Below, one piece after another: positions 1 through 7,521 of a DNA stretch of 55,054 nt. A program made the position numbers and the translations under genes. The first letter of the stretch is position 1. Each line of letters begins with the position of its first letter. Origin of the DNA: Bacillota bacterium (lineage in GTDB: Bacteria > Bacillota > Clostridia > Tissierellales > Sedimentibacteraceae). The stretch is from positions 1 to 55,054 of the forward strand of contig JAEWJT010000012.1 in assembly GCA_023386345.1 (NCBI GenBank), in the 5' to 3' direction. A model generated the notes under the pieces. It worked only from the letters and a program-made list of their open reading frames with translations, was not told where the DNA came from and searched no databases.

Positions 1-223
1 TCATCTTAGCTATATTTTCTCCATCATATATAACCTCACCAGTAGTTGGTAGGTCAAGACCTGCTATTATAGATAGAAGCGTTGTTTTTCCACTTCCGCT
101 TTTTCCAACTATAGCGTAAAATTTTCCATTCTCAAAAACATGACTTACATTGTTAACAGCATACACTGTTTGATACTTTGTTCTATATTGATATGAAACA
201 TCGTTTAATACTAATTTTCCCAT
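1..223 (-). CDS. ABC transporter ATP-binding protein, N-terminal part
   Basis: This is the N-terminal 74 codons of an ABC ATPase; the gene runs off the left edge. It starts MGKLVLNDVSYQY and contains a Walker A loop (GKSGSGKTT) near residue 40, followed by the SIIAGLD and TTGEV segments typical of the MacB/LolD/BceA group. The start is ATG at 223, preceded by AAAGGA. It is the third gene of a leftward set after two FtsX-type permeases, so it should energise that transporter. The C-loop, Walker B and H-loop lie outside the window, so activity cannot be checked. Substrate unknown: antimicrobial-peptide efflux or lipoprotein/lipid handling are both known for this group. Confidence 0.9.
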   Translation of the reverse strand, partial: MGKLVLNDVSYQYRTKYQTVYAVNNVSHVFENGKFYAIVGKSGSGKTTLLSIIAGLDLPTTGEVIYDGENIAKM

Positions 224-274
224 TTAAATTTATTCCTTTCTATGATTTTAAATTTAACTCAAAAATATTAATAT

Positions 275-1513
275 CTATTCCTTATCCTTCATAATAGCCA
301 TAACGCTTCCAGAAGAAATTCTAATTGTTGATAAAGCAGCTCCTAAGGTGTTAAATATAAAGAATAATATTATTTCATTGATACTTACATTAATTTTTAA
401 TAAATAATTACAAGCTATCATGCCAATCAATGATCCGACAATATTAATAGTAGATAATTCAAGCATTATTGTAATAAAAATCTTTACCCTGCTAATGCCT
501 AAACTTCTCATGACTGCAACTTCCTTCTTGCGATTTCTTGTAAATAGATAACTGACTAAATAGCCTATCACAAATGAAAAAACTATTACTAGAGGATATA
601 TTGCCTTAAGAAATTGAATATTTCTTCGTATTTGAAGTACCGAATTAATAAATGCGTCATCATATACTGTCAAGGCATATAACATTGTCCCTACAAATAA
701 TCTTGATCCAGCAGAAACATAATAAGTCATTGCTTTTTCTTTAAACTCATTTAGCTTATAATTATCATTTATGGTAGCTCGCAAAATGTCTGTATATTTA
801 GTGCTATTAAGATTACTTTTAGCACCCAATTCAGCAGCTTTATCCCAGCTGCAAAAAATTTCATTAATCTTCCCGCCTTTTATAACTCCTGCTATTGAAA
901 ACTTTGAATTTACTGGTTCTACTACTGGATAACCTTCTTCATTTTCACCAGTATGAGTACTTATTTCAGTTACCAAATCAAGAGAAATCATATCACCAAT
1001 TTTTTTACCAGTTCTGTTCAGTAACTCCTCACTTACTAAACATAAATTTGATGTATCTTTAAAAATATCATAATCAAAACCTTCTTGGAATTCGATTTCA
1101 AGATTTGGTATATTTATTTTTCTTAAATCTTCTTCATACTTTATATTGGTAACTCCAATTAATTTAAATGATTCAATTTTTAAATCACTATCTCTAATAT
1201 CTAAAATAGATAGTTCACGTCTAAGGCACACATCTTTTAAATATTTGGAAAGTTCTTCTTTTTCAGAAATAAAAGTCTCTACATAAAATCCGTCTGGAAG
1301 TGCGAGATTTGTTCTATTATTACCTTTATAATCCGACACTTCAACATAAATAGGTATATCCTTGTATAACAAATCTAATTTAGTTTCTTGCTCCTTAATT
1401 GAATTGCTAAAATAACAAAACAATAGTATAAATGCTAAAATAATGCACATCATACTAAAACATTTCATAAAGCTTCGATATATATGCTTTAAAGCATATG
1501 ATAGAGAAAACAT
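275..1513 (-). CDS. ABC transporter permease, FtsX/MacB-like (412 aa)
   Basis: Membrane subunit of an ABC transporter. One membrane segment lies near residues 14-38, followed by an extracytoplasmic region of about 260 residues and a C-terminal FtsX-type domain with three hydrophobic segments. The signature KEVAVMRSLGISR follows the first of these, as is usual for the MacB/FtsX fold. ATG at 1513 is preferred because AAGGAG lies eight bases upstream; the GTG and ATG codons at 1522 and 1519 sit on or next to that ribosome binding site. It begins just after the stop of the upstream permease and is followed by the ATPase after about 50 bases, so the three genes form one operon. This family works by mechanotransmission rather than as a classical channel. 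The substrate is not evident. Confidence 0.85.
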   Translation of the reverse strand: MFSLSYALKHIYRSFMKCFSMMCIILAFILLFCYFSNSIKEQETKLDLLYKDIPIYVEVSDYKGNNRTNLALPDGFYVETFISEKEELSKYLKDVCLRRELSILDIRDSDLKIESFKLIGVTNIKYEEDLRKINIPNLEIEFQEGFDYDIFKDTSNLCLVSEELLNRTGKKIGDMISLDLVTEISTHTGENEEGYPVVEPVNSKFSIAGVIKGGKINEIFCSWDKAAELGAKSNLNSTKYTDILRATINDNYKLNEFKEKAMTYYVSAGSRLFVGTMLYALTVYDDAFINSVLQIRRNIQFLKAIYPLVIVFSFVIGYLVSYLFTRNRKKEVAVMRSLGISRVKIFITIMLELSTINIVGSLIGMIACNYLLKINVSINEIILFFIFNTLGAALSTIRISSGSVMAIMKDKE

Positions 1514-1518
1514 ATTCA

Positions 1519-3546
1519 TCACTCCTTACTTTTTACCAATTCCATAGGATTTTTTCTAAGCATAACATATATAAACACTGAGCTTATACATATAATAATT
1601 ATAAATTGCAAAGATTCTATTATAAAGGTCAAACCATTAAATTTTAATGATATTAAACTATTTTTATTTTCTTTATCGCTATTATCTTTTTCATTTAAAA
1701 CATTATAACTTGTATCTGCATTTGCACTAAAAGTTCTATTAAAAGAGTTGTCCATTATCTGATTTACTGCCATATCATATGAAAACTTTGTGACGCTATC
1801 TTCTAAAGCACTGCTTATAATTCCGCCAAGTATAGTTGAAGGAATTGTTAACAACATACAACTTATAAGTAAATGTGCAAAGGTTCTTTTAACTCCAACT
1901 CCAAGGGAAACCATAATTCCTGCTATTTTCTTTTCTTTTACAATGTAGAGTAAAATAAAAAGAATAAGTACTAATAACCAAACTGCAAAACATACAGATA
2001 AAATAATTATAGAATTTTGAGTTAATATTTTTATCACAGACTTCACAGATGAATAACCCTGATCATAGTATAGAAAATATTTATTTATTCCCTTTTGATT
2101 CATATCATTTTTAAATTCCTCTAACTTATCATTAGGAATTATTATTGAATAAAGCATTGTTGGAAATTGATCAAACATTTCTGTTTTTTTATCAACCGGT
2201 ACAATTGTATCATCTTGCTCAACTGTACTAAGATCCACAGACTTTGATGGAACAAAAATAGTATTAGGTGATAACATAAACTCTGAAACTTCCCAATTTG
2301 GTGCTTGATAAACACCTACAATTTTAAATGATTGCTCTTTAAAATTTGGTGTAGAATATGGGTCAGCATTTAAAAACCAAATTGGTTCTCTTTCTATACC
2401 AAATCTTGGAGAATATTCATATTTTGCATTTGTAAGAGATAATTTGATTTCATCTCCTACTTTTAAATTATTTAATTCTGCAAATTTCCAACTAACGACA
2501 CACACATTTTGACCCTTCTTATATTCCTCAGATGTTATTTCTCTTCCATTTACTACATGAGCTTTTTTCTGGTTAAAGTGAAGTACAGAATTTATATTAT
2601 CTGTTGCTATAACATTTGCAGATTGATTGAAAAATTGGCAATTTTTAATTAATTGTTTATATTTAGCTCCTTCATCCGAATTTAAAAATACATCTACATC
2701 TTCTTTTAACTCAACGTATGAATTAAAATAACCATCACTCTCTTGATCAGGCATATAATTTAAATCATTATCAAGCGGAAGGCTGTTAAAGCTGTATTCT
2801 CTAAAATAATTAAGTGTATCTATATACTTTCCGTAAATAGTAACACCTTCTTCATTTATCATTTTTAGATTTTTTATATGTCCTGCAACCAAATATCTCT
2901 TTCCAAACTCAAATACTCCTCTTTTCTTCATCTCGGATGCAGTTATATTAGTTTCTATAGTATCTGGAACTTCATATGAGGGATGAATGACTAGTGCTTT
3001 TTTTATTTTCCAAATAACCACTATAATATCCTCATGAATTTCAGGATTATACCATGATGCGTTTTTATCAAATTTTATAGTTCGATAACTACTATATTCT
3101 GCTTCAAAAACAGCCATATTATGAGTTAAACTCCACTCAGTCAAGTTTCTACGTTGTACATATGGTCCAAATAACACTGGTAACAAATCCTTTGAAAATC
3201 CTAAATACGATTTACGTAAATCCACATCGCCTATTTTAGTTTCTGATGCTTGTCCTAATATTTTATAATATGATTTATTCATTGATTCAATTGTATCAAT
3301 TAATTCTTCTCTTTTTAAATCATATATTTTTTTATTATGATCTAAAGAATCGTCTTTTATTATATCAAAATTAGGAATAGCTATGGTTGTAAAAGATTCC
3401 TGCACATTCTTATTTACCTCCCTAGCATTTATAAAAAGACTTGCGCCAAGGCTTAACAATGCTCCCGTCACTGTTAGTAACAAGAAAAAAAGAAACGTTT
3501 TTAGTGGTGTTCTAAATAATTTCTTTAAACAAGTTTTTAAATTCAT
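1519..3546 (-). CDS. ABC transporter permease with large extracytoplasmic domain (675 aa)
   Basis: Second permease of the transporter and first gene of its operon. A membrane segment at about residues 15-40 is followed by roughly 460 extracytoplasmic residues, then FtsX-like segments from about residue 508 (a SVCFAVWLLVLILFILLYIV stretch, then KEKKIAGIMVSLGVGVKR) and a last segment ending in LRKNPMELVKSKE. The ending resembles other FtsX permeases, which finish with the P-x-E-L-x-K pattern. ATG at 3546 follows AAAGGAGG. The two permeases differ in length, so the complex is probably a heterodimer. The extracytoplasmic part shows no motif I recognise. Confidence 0.85.
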   Translation of the reverse strand: MNLKTCLKKLFRTPLKTFLFFLLLTVTGALLSLGASLFINAREVNKNVQESFTTIAIPNFDIIKDDSLDHNKKIYDLKREELIDTIESMNKSYYKILGQASETKIGDVDLRKSYLGFSKDLLPVLFGPYVQRRNLTEWSLTHNMAVFEAEYSSYRTIKFDKNASWYNPEIHEDIIVVIWKIKKALVIHPSYEVPDTIETNITASEMKKRGVFEFGKRYLVAGHIKNLKMINEEGVTIYGKYIDTLNYFREYSFNSLPLDNDLNYMPDQESDGYFNSYVELKEDVDVFLNSDEGAKYKQLIKNCQFFNQSANVIATDNINSVLHFNQKKAHVVNGREITSEEYKKGQNVCVVSWKFAELNNLKVGDEIKLSLTNAKYEYSPRFGIEREPIWFLNADPYSTPNFKEQSFKIVGVYQAPNWEVSEFMLSPNTIFVPSKSVDLSTVEQDDTIVPVDKKTEMFDQFPTMLYSIIIPNDKLEEFKNDMNQKGINKYFLYYDQGYSSVKSVIKILTQNSIIILSVCFAVWLLVLILFILLYIVKEKKIAGIMVSLGVGVKRTFAHLLISCMLLTIPSTILGGIISSALEDSVTKFSYDMAVNQIMDNSFNRTFSANADTSYNVLNEKDNSDKENKNSLISLKFNGLTFIIESLQFIIIICISSVFIYVMLRKNPMELVKSKE

Positions 3547-3652
3547 GATTTCCTCCTTTGTTTATTTTTTCAATTGTCCAATCATATTTTTGCAAATTAT
3601 GAGAAACAATAAAATAGCTAGCTTTTACACTAACATTGTTAAATAATAAGCA

Positions 3653-3696
3653 TATCAATTGATACTAATTATACACTATTATTTTCCTTTTGTCAC
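3653..3696 (-). promoter_or_regulatory. Promoter with palindrome at start site, ABC permease operon
   Basis: On the minus strand GTGACA (3691-3696) is followed by 17 bases and TATAAT (3668-3673), a good SigA promoter for the permease operon. Directly after the -10 box lies the perfect palindrome TATCAATTGATA (3653-3664), placed around the expected start of transcription, where a repressor would block initiation. The leader before the 3546 start codon is about 115 bases. Binding of a regulator is inference. Confidence 0.6.
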
Positions 3697-3734
3697 CAAA
3701 AAGACATTAAAAGCCAAAAAAAGACATGAAATGC

Positions 3735-3789
3735 AAAAAAATACAGAATAAAACAATTTTATGTTTTTTACATTGTTTTATTTTGTATT
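3735..3789 (-). terminator. Terminator after the M23 peptidase gene
   Basis: An 18-base-pair stem (3740-3757 with 3772-3789, one G-U pair) with a 14-base loop is followed on the minus strand by a run of T. It lies 25 bases beyond the stop codon at 3814 and should end the ftsE-ftsX-peptidase transcript. Confidence 0.8.
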
Positions 3790-3813
3790 TTCTGTCTTTC
3801 TATTATTAAATTA

Positions 3814-4956
3814 TTATTGTTTCTTTTGTATATATGGTAATCCATCAACTGGTACTCCATTTATTCTTACTTCAAAATGTAAGTGCGGTCCAGTAGACAT
3901 ACCTGTGCTACCACTTTTAGATATCACTTGTCCTCTTGTTACTTCTTGTCCAACCTTTACTAACAGCTTGCTATTATGTGCATATAAGGTAGCAATTTTA
4001 CCACCATGATCTATTACTATGTAATTTCCAAATTGACTATGCCATCCAGATATAATTACCTTCCCGTCATTAGCTGCATAAACCTCTGTACCGGTTGGGC
4101 AACGTATATCTGTTCCTCTATGGTCAGAAACATATCCATATATCGGATGTGGTCTTTTTCCAAAGTAAGATGTTATCGTTGTAAATTCTAAAGGAAGTGG
4201 ATATTTCATCTCTCCGCCTACATACTTTTCTTCGCTCAACAACTTATCAAGTGTTTTCTCAAGCTCTTTACTTGCCTTTAATAATTCTTCATTGACCTTC
4301 ATTCGCTCTTTTATATCTTGTTCCAATCCAGCCATATAAACTTCTCTTTCGTTCTGAAGAGCAAGTACCTTATTTTTTGTAGATACAAGTTCTGATTTCT
4401 TAGCTTCAAGCGTTTTTTTATTATCTTCCTGAAGTATCTTTAAATCTTCTAAACTTGATTTCTGTGTCCTTATTTCACCAATCAAATCGACGTCATCTTT
4501 TACTATAAGCTGAATTATATCCATACGCGTAAGGGCATCTATTAAGTTGTCAGAATTTAGTATTATTTCTAAATAGCCGACTTCCCCTCTTTTATAGGAA
4601 GCTCTCAATCTCTGTTCAAGAAGTGTATTATTCTCATCTATGCTTTTCTTTAAATCCTCTATTGCACTTTCAGTGGAAGTAATTTTAGAATTCAATTCTT
4701 CTATATTAAGCTCTATGCCAGTTATCTCCAAATTCAAATCCTCTGCTTGTAAGTCTAATCTTTTAATTTCCTTTATAGTAGAATCTTTTTCATTTTTAAG
4801 CTCTTTTAGCTCAGCGGCATTCTTTGATCTTTTAGCATCATTATCTTTAATTTGTTTCTGTAAGTCAGAAACTTTACTATTTGCGTTTATATTTGCCGGT
4901 ACAAATATCGCCAAAATTAAAACAAATAAAATTACTAAATTTTTAAACCTTTTCAA
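3814..4956 (-). CDS. M23 (LytM/EnvC-type) murein hydrolase (380 aa)
   Basis: Exported peptidoglycan endopeptidase. A signal peptide (about residues 1-25, ending NINANS) is followed by a long coiled coil (about 28-240), as in EnvC and PcsB-like activators, and a C-terminal LytM domain. Zinc and catalytic residues are intact: HxxxD at H279/D283 (HRGTD) and HLHFE near the end, so the domain should be active, unlike degenerate EnvC-type activators. The start is TTG at 4956, nine bases after AAGGAGG. It is the third gene of an ftsE-ftsX operon. In bacteria FtsEX uses ATP hydrolysis to control a coiled-coil hydrolase, and this protein is the obvious partner here for cell separation or wall elongation. 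Confidence 0.88.
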   Translation of the reverse strand: MKRFKNLVILFVLILAIFVPANINANSKVSDLQKQIKDNDAKRSKNAAELKELKNEKDSTIKEIKRLDLQAEDLNLEITGIELNIEELNSKITSTESAIEDLKKSIDENNTLLEQRLRASYKRGEVGYLEIILNSDNLIDALTRMDIIQLIVKDDVDLIGEIRTQKSSLEDLKILQEDNKKTLEAKKSELVSTKNKVLALQNEREVYMAGLEQDIKERMKVNEELLKASKELEKTLDKLLSEEKYVGGEMKYPLPLEFTTITSYFGKRPHPIYGYVSDHRGTDIRCPTGTEVYAANDGKVIISGWHSQFGNYIVIDHGGKIATLYAHNSKLLVKVGQEVTRGQVISKSGSTGMSTGPHLHFEVRINGVPVDGLPYIQKKQ

Positions 4957-4970
4957 AACAATCTTCCTCC

Positions 4971-5873
4971 TTAAGCATTTAAGAATTTTTTCAAGGAAAT
5001 AAGACTTCCAAGAGTTCCTATTCCTACACCAATTGTTACAAAGATAATAGATATATCCTTCAAGATTAAGTTAAGTCTCATCATATATCCAGAAAATCCA
5101 GATAATATTGAGAAATACCCTGTAATATAATTTGTTAAATAATTATAACTAAAGGCTATTATTGAAATTGCTATAACTGAACCGATTATACCAAGCACTA
5201 TGCCCTCTATTATAAATGGTCCTCTGACATATCCATTGCTTGCACCTATATACTGCATCAACTCTATTTCTTTTCGCCTAAAAACTACAGTCATTTTTAC
5301 AGTGTTTGATATTATAAAAATACTTATCAGTATTAATATACTTATTATAAAAACTCCAACCTTTTTAAGTGTATCGGATATAGACATCAAGCTTTTTGCA
5401 GCATCGGCATGATATCTTACACTTTCTACAAATCCGCTTTTATTTATCTCTTGAATTACATAATCTGAATATTTTACATCTTTTACTTGTACTATGTAAG
5501 AATTTGGAAGGGGATTTCTTCTAAGGTCTTCCAAAAGATAAGCATTGTCTTTCCACTGCATTTTTTGCTCCTCTAAAGCTTCATCCTTAGACTTATATAC
5601 TACAGCAAGTACACCTTTAATCTTGCTTATATCCTTTCCTAACTGTGTTATTTCACCATCTGTTGCCTCATCAATTATAAATACAGCTATTTCATCAAAT
5701 TCTTCCTGTGCTTTCATTGCTGCATTGTTTATATTTAGTATGAGAAGCATTATGTATCCTAAAATCACCAATACTGCTGTAACTGAACCAATTGAAGCCA
5801 TGCTCATCATCTTATTTCTAAATACGCTTTGAAACGCTTGCTTAAATATATATTTAGCTTTTTTAGAACTCAC
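4971..5873 (-). CDS. ftsX: Cell-division ABC permease FtsX (300 aa)
   Basis: Integral membrane half of FtsEX. One membrane segment lies near residues 23-45. An extracytoplasmic loop of about 125 residues follows, then three C-terminal segments with RRKEIELMQYIGASNGYVRGPF, the FtsX signature. The length is normal for the family. The start is GTG at 5873 with AGGAGG eight bases upstream, and it overlaps the end of ftsE by 11 bases, indicating translational coupling. The murein hydrolase gene follows after 14 bases. Known role: passes ATP-driven movement of FtsE across the membrane to a wall hydrolase. Confidence 0.95.
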   Translation of the reverse strand: MSSKKAKYIFKQAFQSVFRNKMMSMASIGSVTAVLVILGYIMLLILNINNAAMKAQEEFDEIAVFIIDEATDGEITQLGKDISKIKGVLAVVYKSKDEALEEQKMQWKDNAYLLEDLRRNPLPNSYIVQVKDVKYSDYVIQEINKSGFVESVRYHADAAKSLMSISDTLKKVGVFIISILILISIFIISNTVKMTVVFRRKEIELMQYIGASNGYVRGPFIIEGIVLGIIGSVIAISIIAFSYNYLTNYITGYFSILSGFSGYMMRLNLILKDISIIFVTIGVGIGTLGSLISLKKFLNA

Positions 5874-6549
5874 TTTGATAACCTCCTGACTTGATGTCTC
5901 TTATAATAGAGCCTTTTTTAATCTCCACAACTCTTTTTTGCATTCTATTTACTATTTCTCTGTCATGAGTTGCCATAATCAGGGTTGTACCACGTCTGTT
6001 TATTTCTGTAAATATTTTCATAATTTCCAATGATGTGTCATGATCAAGATTTCCTGTAGGCTCATCTGCGATTATTATTTCTGGCCTGTTTATAACTGCC
6101 CTTGCAATAGCTACACGCTGTTTTTCTCCACCTGAAAGCTCATCTGGATATGACCTTGACTTATCTGCAAGTCCAACCATACTAAGCACAGTAGGGATTT
6201 CTCTCCTTATGGTCTTAGTGCTTGTACCTATTATTTCCATAGCAAAAGCCACGTTTTCATAAACAGTCATCTTAGGCAACAGCCTAAAATCTTGAAATAC
6301 AAAGCCTATATTTCTTCGGTATACCGGAATACTCCTTCTTCTAATTTTTGTTATATCATTACCCTTATATAATATTCTGCCTGATGTTGGCTCTTCTTCT
6401 TTTAATAAAAGCTTTACGAGTGTACTTTTACCAGCACCACTCCTACCAACAAGAAAAACAAATTCTCCTTGATTAATTTTTAAATTTATATCATTAACAG
6501 CTAAAAATTCTTTTTTAAATATTTTACTTACACCAATAAATTCAAACAC
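5863..6549 (-). CDS. ftsE: Cell-division ATP-binding protein FtsE (228 aa)
   Basis: ABC ATPase of the FtsEX complex. Motifs in order: Walker A GRSGAGKST (about 36-44), Q-loop FVFQDFRLLPKMTVYENV, ABC signature LSGGEKQRVAIARA, Walker B IIIADEPTGNLD and H-loop MATHD. These match FtsE, which is close to LolD but recognisable by the FQDFRLLP segment and by the adjacent ftsX. The start appears to be GTG at 6549 with AAAGGA upstream. It is the first gene of the ftsE-ftsX-M23 operon. No clear promoter was found in the AT-rich upstream stretch. Confidence 0.95.
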   Translation of the reverse strand: MFEFIGVSKIFKKEFLAVNDINLKINQGEFVFLVGRSGAGKSTLVKLLLKEEEPTSGRILYKGNDITKIRRRSIPVYRRNIGFVFQDFRLLPKMTVYENVAFAMEIIGTSTKTIRREIPTVLSMVGLADKSRSYPDELSGGEKQRVAIARAVINRPEIIIADEPTGNLDHDTSLEIMKIFTEINRRGTTLIMATHDREIVNRMQKRVVEIKKGSIIRDIKSGGYQSEF

Positions 6550-6754
6550 TACCCTATACGTTCCTTTCTTCTGTTTTTAATACTCTCAATGTCATACTTA
6601 CAATAATTATAATAACTCTATAAATAATTTTTTACTCTAATTTACATTTTACACGATTTTAAATAATATTTCTACCTTATTTTACTTTATTTTCGCAAAA
6701 AATAAAACCCTTTTTTTTAAAATTATTGAAATTCATACAGATTTTTTTAAAAGA

Positions 6755-6808
6755 AGAAAAGAAAAGAGACATTCCAACTGTTCGTATTAATCAACGAACA
6801 ATTGAAAT
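6755..6808 (-). terminator. Terminator after the PrcB-domain gene
   Basis: The gene-free stretch 6550-6874 contains a minus-strand hairpin. Its arms are 6771-6784 and 6795-6808, giving 14 paired bases including two G-U wobbles and a 10-base loop, followed by a pyrimidine-rich run rich in T (6755-6770). It sits 66 bases past the stop of the small gene at 6875. The rest of the stretch is AT-rich and must contain the ftsE promoter, but no convincing -35/-10 pair was seen. Confidence 0.6.
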
Positions 6809-6874
6809 ATCCCCATTTATTAATAGTTTATTATATAATAGTCTGCACTATTAAATTTTTTTAATAAATTAAAA

Positions 6875-7309
6875 TTATTTTTTATACTCTTTATCTAAAA
6901 TTACTCTTTTAGGTAATTCTTTTAAATTTGTTTTTACAACAGTATATGGATATGTTAGCACCTGTGCTTGGATATCACCTTGCTTAGGATCTGTAAATTT
7001 CGCAATAACTCTAAGGGTTTCTTCACCATCTGATTTATCTAGCAGAATTTTTTTAATTTCTACTCCATATCCAGTAGAGCTCATCTCACCTCTTGTTACC
7101 ACAACATATATTTCGCCATTGATTTTGCAAACCAAGGCTTTTTCTTTCATCCTATAATTTGGTAGAATTTCAGTTATTTGTATAGGTATATTCTTTTCTT
7201 CGACTGGGCTAAAGCTGATTGTTTTAGGTTTAGATTTCATAACTCTAAAGAAATATATTATCGCAACAACTAAAACAACAACAGCAACAATTCCTATATA
7301 TTTTTTCAT
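6875..7309 (-). CDS. Membrane-anchored PrcB C-terminal-domain-like protein (144 aa)
   Basis: Small protein with an N-terminal membrane anchor (about residues 4-21) and an extracytoplasmic domain. The segment YVVVTRGEMSSTGYGVEIKK, followed by a TDPKQGD turn and QVLTYPYTVVK, resembles the C-terminal domain of PrcB (a protease-complex subunit in Treponema, also found alone in Firmicutes). I infer a protein-protein interaction or protease-accessory role, with no direct evidence. The start ATG at 7309 follows AGGAGGGA. It appears to be a single gene with a hairpin in its leader and a terminator downstream. Confidence 0.65.
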   Translation of the reverse strand: MKKYIGIVAVVVLVVAIIYFFRVMKSKPKTISFSPVEEKNIPIQITEILPNYRMKEKALVCKINGEIYVVVTRGEMSSTGYGVEIKKILLDKSDGEETLRVIAKFTDPKQGDIQAQVLTYPYTVVKTNLKELPKRVILDKEYKK

Positions 7310-7328
7310 ACTCCCTCCTAATATTTAT

Positions 7329-7376
7329 GCCCATGCGCCTATTTCACAAAGCTACATAGAACGCCTGTGCATGGGC
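7329..7376 (-). repeat. Inverted repeat in the leader of the PrcB-domain gene
   Basis: GCCCATGC (7329-7336) is repeated in inverse as GCATGGGC (7369-7376) with 32 bases between. It is GC-rich in otherwise AT-rich DNA. It lies about 20 bases upstream of the start codon at 7309, so in the mRNA it would form a stem next to the ribosome binding site. There is no T run, so it is not an intrinsic terminator. An imperfect second inverted repeat built on AAGCTT lies at about 7411-7446. The function is unknown. Confidence 0.5.
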
Positions 7377-7521
7377 TAGGTGCATATCCTTTCATAATTT
7401 ATAATTTCTTTAAGCTTCTAAAATTGGCTAAAGCCTTTAAAAGCTTTATATTTATGATTATTATAAATATATTCACTGTTGTTTTTAATTATGTGAAAAA
7501 TAAAAATTAAATAATAAGTCT

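Noticed and set aside
7411..7446. Inverted repeat built on AAGCTT as a valS terminator
   Set aside because: The stem has a three-base bulge and no T run follows on the minus strand, so termination is not supported.
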